From: an uncultured Clostridia bacterium
GTDB taxonomy: Bacteria > Bacillota > Clostridia > TANB77 > CAG-508
Direction: 5' to 3'
Length of the DNA stretch: 64,000 nucleotides
NCBI GenBank assembly: GCA_934130935.1
Contig: CAKOYQ010000001.1
Location: 171,537 to 235,536, forward strand
A program made the position numbers and the translations under genes. The notes under the pieces were generated by a model, which saw nothing but the letters and a program-made list of their open reading frames with translations, did no database searches and was not told where the DNA came from. Below, piece after piece: positions 51,884 to 61,124 of the stretch. Positions within the stretch are counted from its first letter, which is position 1. Each line of letters starts with the position of its first letter.

Positions 51884-53602
51884 CTAGCCTAATATTTTTT
51901 TAATTTCTTCTTGTCTTTTAACCTTTTTTGTTGTAGTTTTTATAAGTTCTTCATCTGTCAAAATCATATTTTTTATATATTTATAAGGTGGAAAAGTCTT
52001 ATTAATCTCTTTTATCTTTTCCCAAATAACTTTTCTCAATTCATCCTCTGTAGCATTTGGGTACTTTTCTTTAGCAACATCTTTATTATAAACCACTTTA
52101 ACAGACAATTTCAAATCATTTTTATCTTTTTCATCAGGCATTCCATAAACAATACATTCTTCTACTAAATCCAATCTATTTATTAATACTTCTAATTCCT
52201 CTGGAAAAACTTTTTTACCATTTTTCAAAACAATCATATCTTTTTGTCTTCCTGTTAAAAAGATAAAACCATCCTTATCAATATAGCCTAAATCTCCTGT
52301 ATAAAACCAACCATCTCTTATTACTTTTCTTGTTTCTTCCTCATTATCATAATATCCAAGCATTACATTAGGTCCTTTTACACGAAGCTCGCCTATACCA
52401 TTTTCATCCTTATCAACTATTTCTAATTCTATATTGTCCATAGGAAATCCGATTGAACCACTTCTCTTTTTATATGCATTTTCCGCTGCAATTACTGGTG
52501 ATGTTTCTGTTAATCCATATCCTTGAGCTAATTCTATACCTAATTCATTAAAACCTTGAGCGACTCTTTTATCTAATGGTGCTCCTCCTGATATAATAAA
52601 TCTCATGTGGCCACCAAGTGCATCTAACACTGGTTTAAATAATTTTTTTCTTATATCTATATGGAATTTTAATAATATATTACTAATCTTTTTTGCCATA
52701 TTGATTAATTTCGTTTTTCCTTGTTTTTCAATCTCTTTTTCTATATTTCTATAAATCGCCTCAACTAAAAGAGGAACTCCAACAAATAATGAAACTTTAT
52801 ATTCTTTCAAGTTCTGAGCTACATATCTTAGTCCATCTGGAAACGCTGTTGCTAATCCTGATGCAAGCATAACTATCATTTCTGTTGAACCAAATATATG
52901 ATGAAATGGTAAAAATGCTAAATTTACATCTGTTGGTAAAAATCTTTCTACCAATAGCATTGCATATACATTTGAAGCAATATTATGTTGTGACAACATA
53001 ACAGCTTTTGACTTTGACGTTGTTCCTGATGTAAATAACAATATTGCCATTTTATCTTCATCAATTTTAACTTTAGTATATTCTTTTTCTCCTTGTTTTA
53101 ATAGTTTCTTTCCTTTTTCTTTCAAATCCCAAAAATTAGAATATCCATCTTTTTCTGTCATACATATATATTCTTGTAAATTTGTGTTTCCTCTTCTTTT
53201 TATTTCTTCTATATTTTCTATATACTTTTCATCAAAAATTACAACATCTGCTTTACTTCTTTCTAAACAGCTCTCTAACTCATCAACTTGTAGTTCTTTA
53301 TCTAATGGAACTGAAACTATACCACCTAATAAGTTTGCCAAATGTGCAACTCCCCATTCATATCTGTTTCTTCCTACTATTGCTATTCTTTTGTTCTTAA
53401 ATCCCATTTCATATAGCTTTGTTCCAAATGCATTAATATCCTCTAATAATTTTTTATATGTTATGTTTTCATATGTTATCTCTTTGTCTTTTTTATGTTT
53501 TAATATAAATGCTATATTACTTGCATATTGTTTTGCTGAATTATAAATTATCCCTTTGATATCTTTAAATTCTATTGCTTTAAAATATCTTTCTCTTTCC
53601 AT
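51884..53602 (-). CDS. AMP-dependent acyl-CoA ligase (long-chain fatty acid type)
   Basis: The ATG at 53600-53602 is chosen because AAAGGAAA lies 8 bases before it; 572 residues. The adenylate-forming signature LLFTSGTTSKSKAVM is near 185, GYGLTETSP near 355 and YTGDLGYIDKDGF near 432. The catalytic lysine region (KTTTKKVKR) is at the C-terminus. It activates a carboxylic acid with ATP and CoA; chain length specificity is not readable. It is monocistronic. Confidence 0.88.
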   Translation of the reverse strand: MERERYFKAIEFKDIKGIIYNSAKQYASNIAFILKHKKDKEITYENITYKKLLEDINAFGTKLYEMGFKNKRIAIVGRNRYEWGVAHLANLLGGIVSVPLDKELQVDELESCLERSKADVVIFDEKYIENIEEIKRRGNTNLQEYICMTEKDGYSNFWDLKEKGKKLLKQGEKEYTKVKIDEDKMAILLFTSGTTSKSKAVMLSQHNIASNVYAMLLVERFLPTDVNLAFLPFHHIFGSTEMIVMLASGLATAFPDGLRYVAQNLKEYKVSLFVGVPLLVEAIYRNIEKEIEKQGKTKLINMAKKISNILLKFHIDIRKKLFKPVLDALGGHMRFIISGGAPLDKRVAQGFNELGIELAQGYGLTETSPVIAAENAYKKRSGSIGFPMDNIELEIVDKDENGIGELRVKGPNVMLGYYDNEEETRKVIRDGWFYTGDLGYIDKDGFIFLTGRQKDMIVLKNGKKVFPEELEVLINRLDLVEECIVYGMPDEKDKNDLKLSVKVVYNKDVAKEKYPNATEDELRKVIWEKIKEINKTFPPYKYIKNMILTDEELIKTTTKKVKRQEEIKKILG

Positions 53603-53757
53603 TCTGATTTCCTTTCTTTTGGTCTCTACCAACTTTATATTGAAAACCATCTATGTCTATCTAGTTTTCGATACTAGATTATCATATAAAAAGTATCTTG
53701 TCAATATACTGACCATACTTTCTAATCTGTAATGTTTTTATGCAATACATTTTATAT

Positions 53758-53958
53758 TTAACCAAAAAACAATATTAATCCCCCAATAATACTAATTATA
53801 GTTCCAAAAATCTTAAATCCACTTGTAGCTTCATTCTGATCTCCAAATCCAAAAAACTTTTTTTCAATAACTCTAGCATCATAGACCAAAGTCACACCCA
53901 TTAACAATATTATTATTCCAATTAATCTTAAAATTATTTGTCCCATAAAACTCAACAT
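53758..53958 (-). CDS. Small two-helix membrane protein
   Basis: 66 residues (or 62 if the second ATG is used, which is better placed behind AAAGGATG). Two hydrophobic helices (about 7-25 and 47-64) flank a short polar loop. The helix-loop-helix pattern with YDAR is similar to small conserved hypothetical proteins of Clostridia. It sits upstream of the acyl-CoA ligase gene on the same strand, separated by 155 bases. Function unknown. Confidence 0.6.
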   Translation of the reverse strand: MLSFMGQIILRLIGIIILLMGVTLVYDARVIEKKFFGFGDQNEATSGFKIFGTIISIIGGLILFFG

Positions 53959-54004
53959 CCTTTTCTATAAATTTTAATTTCAAATATAACTAAACTTTAA
54001 AAAT

Positions 54005-56053
54005 TTAAAGTTCTATCCTTGAATTAAATTTTTCTTTAACTATTTCATTTAATTTTTCATTTTTTTCTTTTTCAAGTAATGGATCATCTTCCATTATTTT
54101 TATTGCCAAACCTTGAACTCTTTTTAATATTCCTATATCTTCAAATAAATTAGCAATCTTAAATTCTGGAAGTCCATGTTGTTCTGTTCCAAAAAAGTCT
54201 CCTGAACCTCTAAGTTCTAAATCCTTTTCAGAAATCACAAATCCATCATTTGTATCACACATTACCTTCATTCTTTGTTTTATTGTATCCCCATTTCCTT
54301 CATATTTTAGAATACAATATGATTGATATTCTCCTCTTCCAACTCTTCCACGTAATTGATGTAATTGTGCCAACCCAAATCTTTCTGCATTTTCTACAAC
54401 CATAATACTAGCATTTGGAACGTTTACACCAACTTCTATTACTGTTGTAGCAATCAAGATTTGAATTTCTCCATCTTTGAACTTTAGCATGATTTCATCT
54501 TTTTCTTTTGGTTTCATTTTTCCATGCAAATATGCTACTTTATATTCACTAAATGTTTCTTTTTGATATCTTTGAGCAAGTTCAATTACTGATTGCAAAC
54601 CTTCCATATCTTCATTTTCTTCAACTAACGGACATACAATATAGGCTTGTCTTCCTTCTTTAATTTGTTTTCTTATAAAATTGTTTACTCGCTCTTCCAT
54701 ATTTTTTCTAACAGCATATGTTTCTATTTTCTTTCTGTTTGGTGGAAGTTCATCAATTATTGATATGTCCAAATCTCCATACAATATTAATGCAAGTGTT
54801 CTTGGAATAGGTGTTGCAGACATTGCTATTATATCTGGATTTTGTCCTTTTGATGCTATTGTACCACGTTGCTTTACTCCAAATCTATGTTGCTCATCTG
54901 TTACTACTAATCCTAAATTTTTAAATATTACATTTTCTTCTAATATTGCATGTGTTCCTATAAGTATGTCTATTTCGCCATTTTGTAGTTTTTCTAATAT
55001 TTCTGTTTTTTTCTTTTTAGTAATACTTGAAATTAATAATTCTGTTCTTATTCCTAATTCTTCTAAAATTCCTTGAAAACTTTCTAAGTGTTGACTTGCA
55101 AGTATTGCAGTTGGTGCCATTATTGTTGCTTGATATCCTGATTTTACAGCTTTATATGCTGCTATCATTGCAACTACTGTTTTTCCTGAACCTACATCTC
55201 CTTGAAGAAGTCTATTCATTGGCTTGTCACTTTCCATATCACTATCAATTTCTTCTAATACTCTTAATTGAGCTTTTGTTAACTTAAATGGCAACATATT
55301 TATTACATCTGACATCTTAGCATCTTTACTAAATTGAATTCCATTTATATCATTTTCATAATTATTCTTTAATTTTAATAAGGCTAACTGCATTGTTAAT
55401 AATTCTTCAAATACTAATCTTTCGCGAGCTTTATTAAAATCCGAAAATTCTACTGGAAAATGAATTCTTTCTATTGTATTATTTATGTCCCATAAATTAT
55501 TATCTTTTAATACATATTCTGGTAATGTTTCTGGTAACTGGCCTTTTACTTCCAAAAGTCCATTTTCTATAATCCTTCTTAGTGTATTTTGTTTTAATTC
55601 AAATGTTAATGGATATATCGGAATTATTTTTCCTGTATTTTTGCTTTGATCTATTTCATCATATACAGGAGAATTCATTTCATATCTTGAACCTCTTATT
55701 GAAATTTTTCCAAAAAATCTATACATTCTACCAGGTTGAAATTTGTCTCTTAAATATCCTTGATTGAACCATGTTATATAACATGTTCCGGTTTGGTCTT
55801 TTACAATTAGTCTGCTTATTGTCATTCTGCCTTTGTGCATTTCGCTGATTCGCCCTGTTGGCATTGCTTCTATTAAAACTTCTTCTCCATCTGTACATTC
55901 ATATAAGTTTTTTGGCTTGCTTCTGTCTTCATAGTCTCTTGGATAATATTCAATTAAATCTTTTAATGTATATATATTTAATTTATTTAAAAGCTTTACT
56001 CTGTTCGGTCCTACTGTTTTTACGTATTTTACATCTTTGTTTAGGTCTAACAT
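54005..56053 (-). CDS. recG: ATP-dependent DNA helicase RecG
   Basis: 682 residues. An N-terminal wedge/OB domain (about 50-160) is followed by helicase domain 1 with Walker A QGDVGSGKT near 286 and DEQHRFG near 388. Helicase domain 2 includes ERFGLAQLHQLRGRVGRG near 575. RecG remodels stalled replication forks and branched DNA. Full length. It lies 13 bp downstream of the HEPN gene. Confidence 0.95.
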   Translation of the reverse strand: MLDLNKDVKYVKTVGPNRVKLLNKLNIYTLKDLIEYYPRDYEDRSKPKNLYECTDGEEVLIEAMPTGRISEMHKGRMTISRLIVKDQTGTCYITWFNQGYLRDKFQPGRMYRFFGKISIRGSRYEMNSPVYDEIDQSKNTGKIIPIYPLTFELKQNTLRRIIENGLLEVKGQLPETLPEYVLKDNNLWDINNTIERIHFPVEFSDFNKARERLVFEELLTMQLALLKLKNNYENDINGIQFSKDAKMSDVINMLPFKLTKAQLRVLEEIDSDMESDKPMNRLLQGDVGSGKTVVAMIAAYKAVKSGYQATIMAPTAILASQHLESFQGILEELGIRTELLISSITKKKKTEILEKLQNGEIDILIGTHAILEENVIFKNLGLVVTDEQHRFGVKQRGTIASKGQNPDIIAMSATPIPRTLALILYGDLDISIIDELPPNRKKIETYAVRKNMEERVNNFIRKQIKEGRQAYIVCPLVEENEDMEGLQSVIELAQRYQKETFSEYKVAYLHGKMKPKEKDEIMLKFKDGEIQILIATTVIEVGVNVPNASIMVVENAERFGLAQLHQLRGRVGRGEYQSYCILKYEGNGDTIKQRMKVMCDTNDGFVISEKDLELRGSGDFFGTEQHGLPEFKIANLFEDIGILKRVQGLAIKIMEDDPLLEKEKNEKLNEIVKEKFNSRIEL

Positions 56054-56066
56054 CTCTACTCCTCTT

Positions 56067-56486
56067 TTAGATTTGTTTTTCTAACTCTTCATTTAATTTT
56101 TCTATTAATACAATGTATTTTTCTTTTATATCTTTATATATTTTTCTTGATGTTTCTTCATCATATAAATGAGATAATTTATTTCTATCTAACATCATAT
56201 CAATCCATGTTTCTCCATCTTCAATTAATCTGTGTTGAAATGCTGTTCTTAAAACTTCTCTTGGACTTCCTGTAGTTTCAATTATTCCATTGTATTCCAT
56301 TAAGTCTTTCATTGTTTTCCATGCTAATTCAAATGTAAATTCAAATCTGTGTAATGTTCCATCTATTGCTATTTCTGTTTCTTTTTCGTTTAATGCTTCT
56401 TTTAGTCTTTCTGTTGCCTTAGCTAAAACTTTCTTTCTTTTTTCTATCATTTCTTCATATGTTTCTTCTGATAATCCAAATTTCAT
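56067..56486 (-). CDS. HEPN-domain protein (nucleotidyltransferase substrate-binding, HI0074-like), orphan
   Basis: 139 residues of a four-helix bundle with the FEFTFELAWKTMKDLMEYNG block and, near 90-106, TWIDMMLDRNKLSHLYDE. The latter holds the HEPN R-x4-H motif (Arg101, His106). Relatives pair with a MNT nucleotidyltransferase that AMPylates or otherwise silences the HEPN RNase. No MNT gene is adjacent: recG follows, and a terminator lies beyond the start. It may be a solo protein, or its partner may be elsewhere. Confidence 0.82.
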   Translation of the reverse strand: MKFGLSEETYEEMIEKRKKVLAKATERLKEALNEKETEIAIDGTLHRFEFTFELAWKTMKDLMEYNGIIETTGSPREVLRTAFQHRLIEDGETWIDMMLDRNKLSHLYDEETSRKIYKDIKEKYIVLIEKLNEELEKQI

Positions 56487-56656
56487 AATTTTTTTCCTCT
56501 TCTTCCATATGTCTACATTTTACTATATAGATTTTCAAAAATCAACAAAATATAAGTACTTTGCAAAAAAATAGCCTAATTAATTTATGGAGTTTTTTAG
56601 ATAATAAAATTCATATCATAAAGTGAGAGATTATTATTTGCATAATATAGATTATG

Positions 56657-56683
56657 CAAAAGCCATTCAAACGAATGGCTTTT
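56657..56683. terminator. Bidirectional terminator
   Basis: AAAAGCCATTC and GAATGGCTTTT form an 11-base stem with a 4-base loop. It follows the gene at 56719-57147 and separates it from the HEPN-recG pair. Confidence 0.8.
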
Positions 56684-56718
56684 ATCATAAAATTTTTGAG
56701 TAAAATCTTTTTTAGATA

Positions 56719-57147
56719 TTAACTTATATGAAATATCCTTTTTATTTTATTTATAATTTTTTTTAACATTGTTTCTTTATGTTCTACTACTAATATAGTA
56801 TTCTCATTGATATTTTCATTTTCGACATGATTATTAAATATATTATTAGGACTAAACTTTTTTTGTTTTTCTTGTTCTTCTTTCATTTCATTTAATTTTA
56901 ATATTTGGTTAATTTTTTGTTTTTCATCTTCTTTTGCAATATAATTCTTATATAAATTTATCAAGATTGCATCTGTCTTCCTTAGAGTTTTAGGCATAAT
57001 CGGATTATATATATATATATAATTTTTATCCATATTATTTTTATAAAATTCAATTTTTTCTTCAGGAATTTTTATATAGTCTTCTTTTGGGATATGCTTT
57101 AATATTTCTAAAACTTCTACATAACTACAACTATATGTATTATTCAA
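56719..57147 (-). CDS. Uncharacterised small protein after a transglutaminase-like gene
   Basis: The TTG at 57145-57147 is the likely start: GAGAGG lies about 9 bases upstream and it overlaps the stop of the preceding gene. The product then has 142 residues and begins MNNTYSCSYVEVLEILKHI. It is rich in Lys, Glu and Asn with a probable C-terminal amphipathic basic helix (MLKKIINKIKRIF). I cannot name the family. An upstream in-frame extension is possible but less well supported. Confidence 0.6.
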   Translation of the reverse strand: MNNTYSCSYVEVLEILKHIPKEDYIKIPEEKIEFYKNNMDKNYIYIYNPIMPKTLRKTDAILINLYKNYIAKEDEKQKINQILKLNEMKEEQEKQKKFSPNNIFNNHVENENINENTILVVEHKETMLKKIINKIKRIFHIS

Positions 57148-58168
57148 TGGCTTTACCCTCTCTTTCTTTTGTATTCTCAATCTGCTCAGCATTTAATACT
57201 TCTGTTTCCGTAACACCTTTTTCTAAGCCTCTCTTTAAAAAATTTTTCAAAGTTGAATCCACAATTTTTTCATCCATCATTCTCCTAAAAGAAACTTCAT
57301 CATAATTTTGTCCATTAATTACATGTGGCAATACTTTTTTATCTATTCCTGTAATACTTCTTGTATTTTGCATATTAAAAATATCTTTTAAGTCACTATA
57401 CAACCAATCTTCACTTGTTTGTTCTGGTGGAATACCTAAAAAACCATCTCTTATGAATACCGCTCTTGTCAAATCAACAGATTTATATTTTTCTCCATCT
57501 TTAACAATAATCCACGCATGTCCTAATTCACTTGTTCCATCAACTCCATATGCTTCAATTCCAGCTTTTTTCAAAAGAGGAACTAAATAGTCAGTATAAT
57601 CTTCGCAAACACCATTAATAATTAATCCATTATTAAATTCTGGCGGAAAATATTTTTTTGGCTCTAGAAGAAAGTCTATTAAAACTTTTGAAATATCATC
57701 ATTAGCTTCATATTCATTTCCTTTAAAATTAAACTTTGTTTTTTTTCTTAACCCTTTCTCTATTTTTTTCATAACATCGTCTACGTTTTCAGCTACTAAA
57801 TTCTCATTTTCTAAATGATTTTGTAACTCTGATGTTATATAACCTTTTAGTTTTTGTATAAATTCATTATAATTTTCACTATTTTCATCTCGTATTCTCA
57901 ATATATTATTAAATATTTGTGATTCTCCTTGTGTAATTGAACGAGTAAAAGCAAACTTTTCATCACATTCAGCTCTCGTTTTATTCATGGCAATTTTTAA
58001 ATCATTTGAGACTCCAGAAATCGTTCCTTGAGCGTAACCTCTTGCAAATAAATAAGCATAATTATATTTTACATTTTCTAGAAAATAGTTCATAATAAAT
58101 TTTATTCTAGCCTCTATATCTTGCATTTTCTCTGCTTCCGCTAATAAATCTTCAACATTATCTATCAT
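57140..58168 (-). CDS. Transglutaminase-like protein
   Basis: 342 residues without a signal peptide. The C-terminal half has the Cys-His-Asp triad of the transglutaminase/protease-like superfamily: Cys188 in GVCEDYTDY, His217 in ELGHAWIIV, Asp232 in SVDLTR. The N-terminal 160 residues are helical and unassigned. It overlaps the next gene by 8 bases, so the two are probably co-translated. Substrate unknown. Confidence 0.75.
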   Translation of the reverse strand: MIDNVEDLLAEAEKMQDIEARIKFIMNYFLENVKYNYAYLFARGYAQGTISGVSNDLKIAMNKTRAECDEKFAFTRSITQGESQIFNNILRIRDENSENYNEFIQKLKGYITSELQNHLENENLVAENVDDVMKKIEKGLRKKTKFNFKGNEYEANDDISKVLIDFLLEPKKYFPPEFNNGLIINGVCEDYTDYLVPLLKKAGIEAYGVDGTSELGHAWIIVKDGEKYKSVDLTRAVFIRDGFLGIPPEQTSEDWLYSDLKDIFNMQNTRSITGIDKKVLPHVINGQNYDEVSFRRMMDEKIVDSTLKNFLKRGLEKGVTETEVLNAEQIENTKEREGKAIE

Positions 58169-58296
58169 CTAAATATCTCTCCTTTGTCCTTTTTATTATG
58201 GTATTTACTATAAAATTATATTTTTCTCTTCTCCTATTAATCTCCAACTTACTCCAAAACAGCAATGTATAAAAATATTATCAATTCTTTAAAATA

Positions 58297-59007
58297 CTAT
58301 AATATAATTTTTTCTAACTTAAAATCTAATCCATCAGCACTCACAAGTTCAAACTGAATACCTTCAACTTTACCTTGAACAGCATCATTTATAGAAGCAT
58401 CATGCAAATGACCATAATAGCATCTTTTAACATTATACTTTTTCATAAGTTCCACAAACTTAGCTTCTTGTTCCAACTCTATCTTAGCTTTTGTTATAGG
58501 AGGATAATGCATAAACACTATTATCTCTTTATCTTTTCCGAACTTATTCACACCATCTTGTAAAGACAATTCTAATCTAATAAGTTCCCTATTTATTAAT
58601 TTTTCATCAGCACCCTCATCAATAATACTCCAGCCTCTAGTACCACATAAAATTTTATCTTCAAATTCGTAACTATTATTGTATAGAAAATCTATATTAT
58701 TAAAGTTATTGTCTTTCAAGAAATTTCTCATATTTGTTAAAGTTGTCCACCAATAATCATGATTACCTTTTAGCATTAACTTTTTTCCAGGTAAACTATT
58801 TAGATATCCAAAATCTAATTTTGTATCTTCTAAATATGTTTCCCACGAAAAATCTCCTGGCAAAACAACCAAGTCATCTTCTTTTACTTTTTCTATCCAA
58901 TCTTTTCTTATTTTCTCTTCATGACCTGACCAATTATCTCCAAATATGTCCATTGGTTTTGGCACTCTAAATGATAAATGAAGGTCTGCTATTACAAATA
59001 TTGACAT
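58297..59007 (-). CDS. Metallophosphoesterase
   Basis: 236 residues with the calcineurin-like motifs in order: ADLHL (residues 7-11), PGDFSWE (near 49), GNHDYWW (near 81), FMHYPP (near 166) and YYGHLH (near 198). Such enzymes hydrolyse phosphomono- or diesters; the target is unknown. It lies 15 bases downstream of tsaD and probably shares its transcript. Confidence 0.87.
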   Translation of the reverse strand: MSIFVIADLHLSFRVPKPMDIFGDNWSGHEEKIRKDWIEKVKEDDLVVLPGDFSWETYLEDTKLDFGYLNSLPGKKLMLKGNHDYWWTTLTNMRNFLKDNNFNNIDFLYNNSYEFEDKILCGTRGWSIIDEGADEKLINRELIRLELSLQDGVNKFGKDKEIIVFMHYPPITKAKIELEQEAKFVELMKKYNVKRCYYGHLHDASINDAVQGKVEGIQFELVSADGLDFKLEKIIL

Positions 59008-59022
59008 ATTATTTTTCCTTTT

Positions 59023-60018
59023 CTAATCTCCAATTTTCAAGTTTGGTACTGCATTTAATGTATTTTCTGAAATATCTCCATTTAGATATCTATAATATCC
59101 TGCTGCGCCTATCATTGCTGCATTATCTGTGCAAAGTTTTAAATCTGGTTTATATATTTTTATTCCATCTTTTTCTAATTTTTCAAACTCACTTCTGATA
59201 TGTGTATTTGCTGAAACTCCCCCTGCTAAAACCACTTTTTTTATTCCTGTTTGCTTAATAGCTGTTTGAATGTTTTCTATTAAAACTTCTGTAACAGCTT
59301 TTTCAAAACTCATACATAAATCAGCTTTACTTATATCAGGATTTTTATGATGTAAATTTATTACTGCTGTTTTTATTCCACTAAAGCTAAAATCTAAATT
59401 TTCAAAATGCGTTTTCGGAAAATCAATCGTTGCTTGTCCTTGTTGTGCTAACTTATCAACTTTTGGGCCACCAGGATATCCTAGTCCCACAACTCTTGCA
59501 ACTTTATCAAAAGCTTCTCCTATTGCATCATCTCTAGTTCTTCCTAAAACTTTCATATCACAATAATCTTTTACATATACTATTTGTGTATTTCCACCTG
59601 ATGTTAACATACATAAAAAAGGAGGTTCTAAGTCTGGATGTGTTATATAATTTGCTGCAATATGTCCTTCTAAATGATTTACACCTACCAATGGTTTGTT
59701 TAATGCATATGCTAGTCCTCTTGCATATGATACTCCTACTAATAATGCTCCTACTAATCCTGGTCCATATGTTGGTGCAACTACATCAATATCTTTAAAG
59801 TCCATATTTGCTTCTTTTAATGCTTCTTTCGCTACTCTTGAAATTGCTTCTATATGGTTTCTTGAAGCAATTTCTGGTACAACTCCTCCATATTGTTCAT
59901 GAATTTTTATTTGTGTATCTATTATATTTGATAAAACATTTCTGCCATTTCTTACTACAGCTACAGAAGTTTCATCACAGCTTGTTTCTATTCCTAAAAC
60001 TATTAATTCTCTTGTCAT
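59023..60018 (-). CDS. tsaD: tRNA N6-threonylcarbamoyladenosine transferase TsaD
   Basis: 331 residues. The start MTRELIVLGIETSCDETS and the metal-binding HLEGHIAAN motif near 112 are diagnostic, as is the later SANTHIRSEFE region. TsaD, with TsaB and TsaE, transfers the threonylcarbamoyl group to A37 of ANN-decoding tRNAs. Those partners are not in this window. The upstream leader holds two REP-like units. Confidence 0.96.
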   Translation of the reverse strand: MTRELIVLGIETSCDETSVAVVRNGRNVLSNIIDTQIKIHEQYGGVVPEIASRNHIEAISRVAKEALKEANMDFKDIDVVAPTYGPGLVGALLVGVSYARGLAYALNKPLVGVNHLEGHIAANYITHPDLEPPFLCMLTSGGNTQIVYVKDYCDMKVLGRTRDDAIGEAFDKVARVVGLGYPGGPKVDKLAQQGQATIDFPKTHFENLDFSFSGIKTAVINLHHKNPDISKADLCMSFEKAVTEVLIENIQTAIKQTGIKKVVLAGGVSANTHIRSEFEKLEKDGIKIYKPDLKLCTDNAAMIGAAGYYRYLNGDISENTLNAVPNLKIGD

Positions 60019-60046
60019 ATACTTCTCTTCTCCTACTAGGATATTT

Positions 60047-60113
60047 AGGGCAATTTGGGGTCGGTTCCATTTTTGCCCTCAGGGACATTTGGGGTCGGTT
60101 CCGTTTTTGCCCT
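60047..60113. repeat. Two tandem REP-like units upstream of tsaD
   Basis: Units at 60047-60079 and 60081-60113, each of 33 bases, with the core GGGGTCGGTTCC and AGGG...CCCT ends. They are in direct orientation, one base apart, between tsaD and the site-2 protease gene. Confidence 0.88.
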
Positions 60114-60121
60114 TCTATTTT

Positions 60122-60859
60122 TTATGAAAGCTTAAATATCTTCATCGCAAAATCTAATATCAAATTTGCTATCTGCCCAATTATTGGAGATATTAATCTA
60201 CCTGCAATTCCTGTTATCCATATAATTAAAAATATAAAATAAAATAATTGCTCATGCTCTATAAACCATGATTTTGTATTATGAGGTAATATTGGTAAAA
60301 ATATTTTTGAACCATCTAGCGGTGGTAAAGGGATTAAGTTAAATACTCCTAAACCAATATTCATTGTAACAATGTATGAAATTATTGATATTATTATCAC
60401 TCCAATATTGCTTAATAAAAATGTCATTCCAGCAAATTTTATAATTGCACAATATATAAGTGCAAACACTATTGCTGTAATAAAATTCATTAATGGTCCT
60501 GCAAATGATACTATAGCATCAGCTTTTTCTACTGATATATTTCTATTATAATTTCTTGGATCTATTTGAACTGGTTTTCCCCAACCAATATGTGCAAATA
60601 ACAACATTGCCAATCCTAATGGGTCAACATGATCAAATGGATTCAAACTAAGTCTTCCTTGTCTTAATGGTGTATCATCTCCCAATTTGTATGCTGCAAA
60701 TGCATGCCCAAACTCATGTACTGTTATTGCAAGTAATACCGCAGGAATGGATAACATTAAATCAAATATTCCATCTGCTCCATAACTAATTAATGAAATT
60801 AATACTAATATTCCTATTACTATATATAATGTTTTTTTATCAAAATTAAATCCAAACAT
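60122..60859 (-). CDS. Site-2 protease family (M50) membrane metalloprotease
   Basis: 245 residues with about six hydrophobic helices. The zinc site HEFGH is near 48-52 and the second ligand motif NLIPLPPLDGS near 177-187. These enzymes cut within membranes, and relatives act on sporulation or stress regulators; the substrate here is unknown. It lacks a PDZ domain. It is 103 bases upstream of tsaD in the same direction, with REP units between. Confidence 0.88.
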   Translation of the reverse strand: MFGFNFDKKTLYIVIGILVLISLISYGADGIFDLMLSIPAVLLAITVHEFGHAFAAYKLGDDTPLRQGRLSLNPFDHVDPLGLAMLLFAHIGWGKPVQIDPRNYNRNISVEKADAIVSFAGPLMNFITAIVFALIYCAIIKFAGMTFLLSNIGVIIISIISYIVTMNIGLGVFNLIPLPPLDGSKIFLPILPHNTKSWFIEHEQLFYFIFLIIWITGIAGRLISPIIGQIANLILDFAMKIFKLS

Positions 60860-61052
60860 AAATCTCTCCTATCAATGGTACTAAGTACCATTTTTTATTT
60901 TTTTCTGTGTCTTTTATTAACTTATCGTGCTTATAACTTTCTATATTATACCACATTTTCTAAATTTATCAATTACCTAGTAATAAATTATTTGATATCT
61001 CTAATTAAAATTCTTTTATTACTTTTTTATTTATTATATTCAACTATAAAAG

Positions 61053-61096
61053 AAAATCTCCCAGCCAATGCAATAGCATCGGCCGGGAGATTTTTA
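61053..61096 (-). terminator. Strong terminator of the Ca-ATPase gene
   Basis: AAAATCTCCC...GCC and GGC...GGGAGATTTT form a long stem with few mismatches around a short loop. A and T runs on both sides make it function in either direction. Confidence 0.85.
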
Positions 61097-61124
61097 AGTA
61101 TTGCTGTTTTGAATATTTGACTAT

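Noticed and set aside
49004..60113. CRISPR array made of the repeated GGGGTCGGTTCC units
   Set aside because: Units come in widely scattered pairs with no regular spacers and no cas genes nearby.
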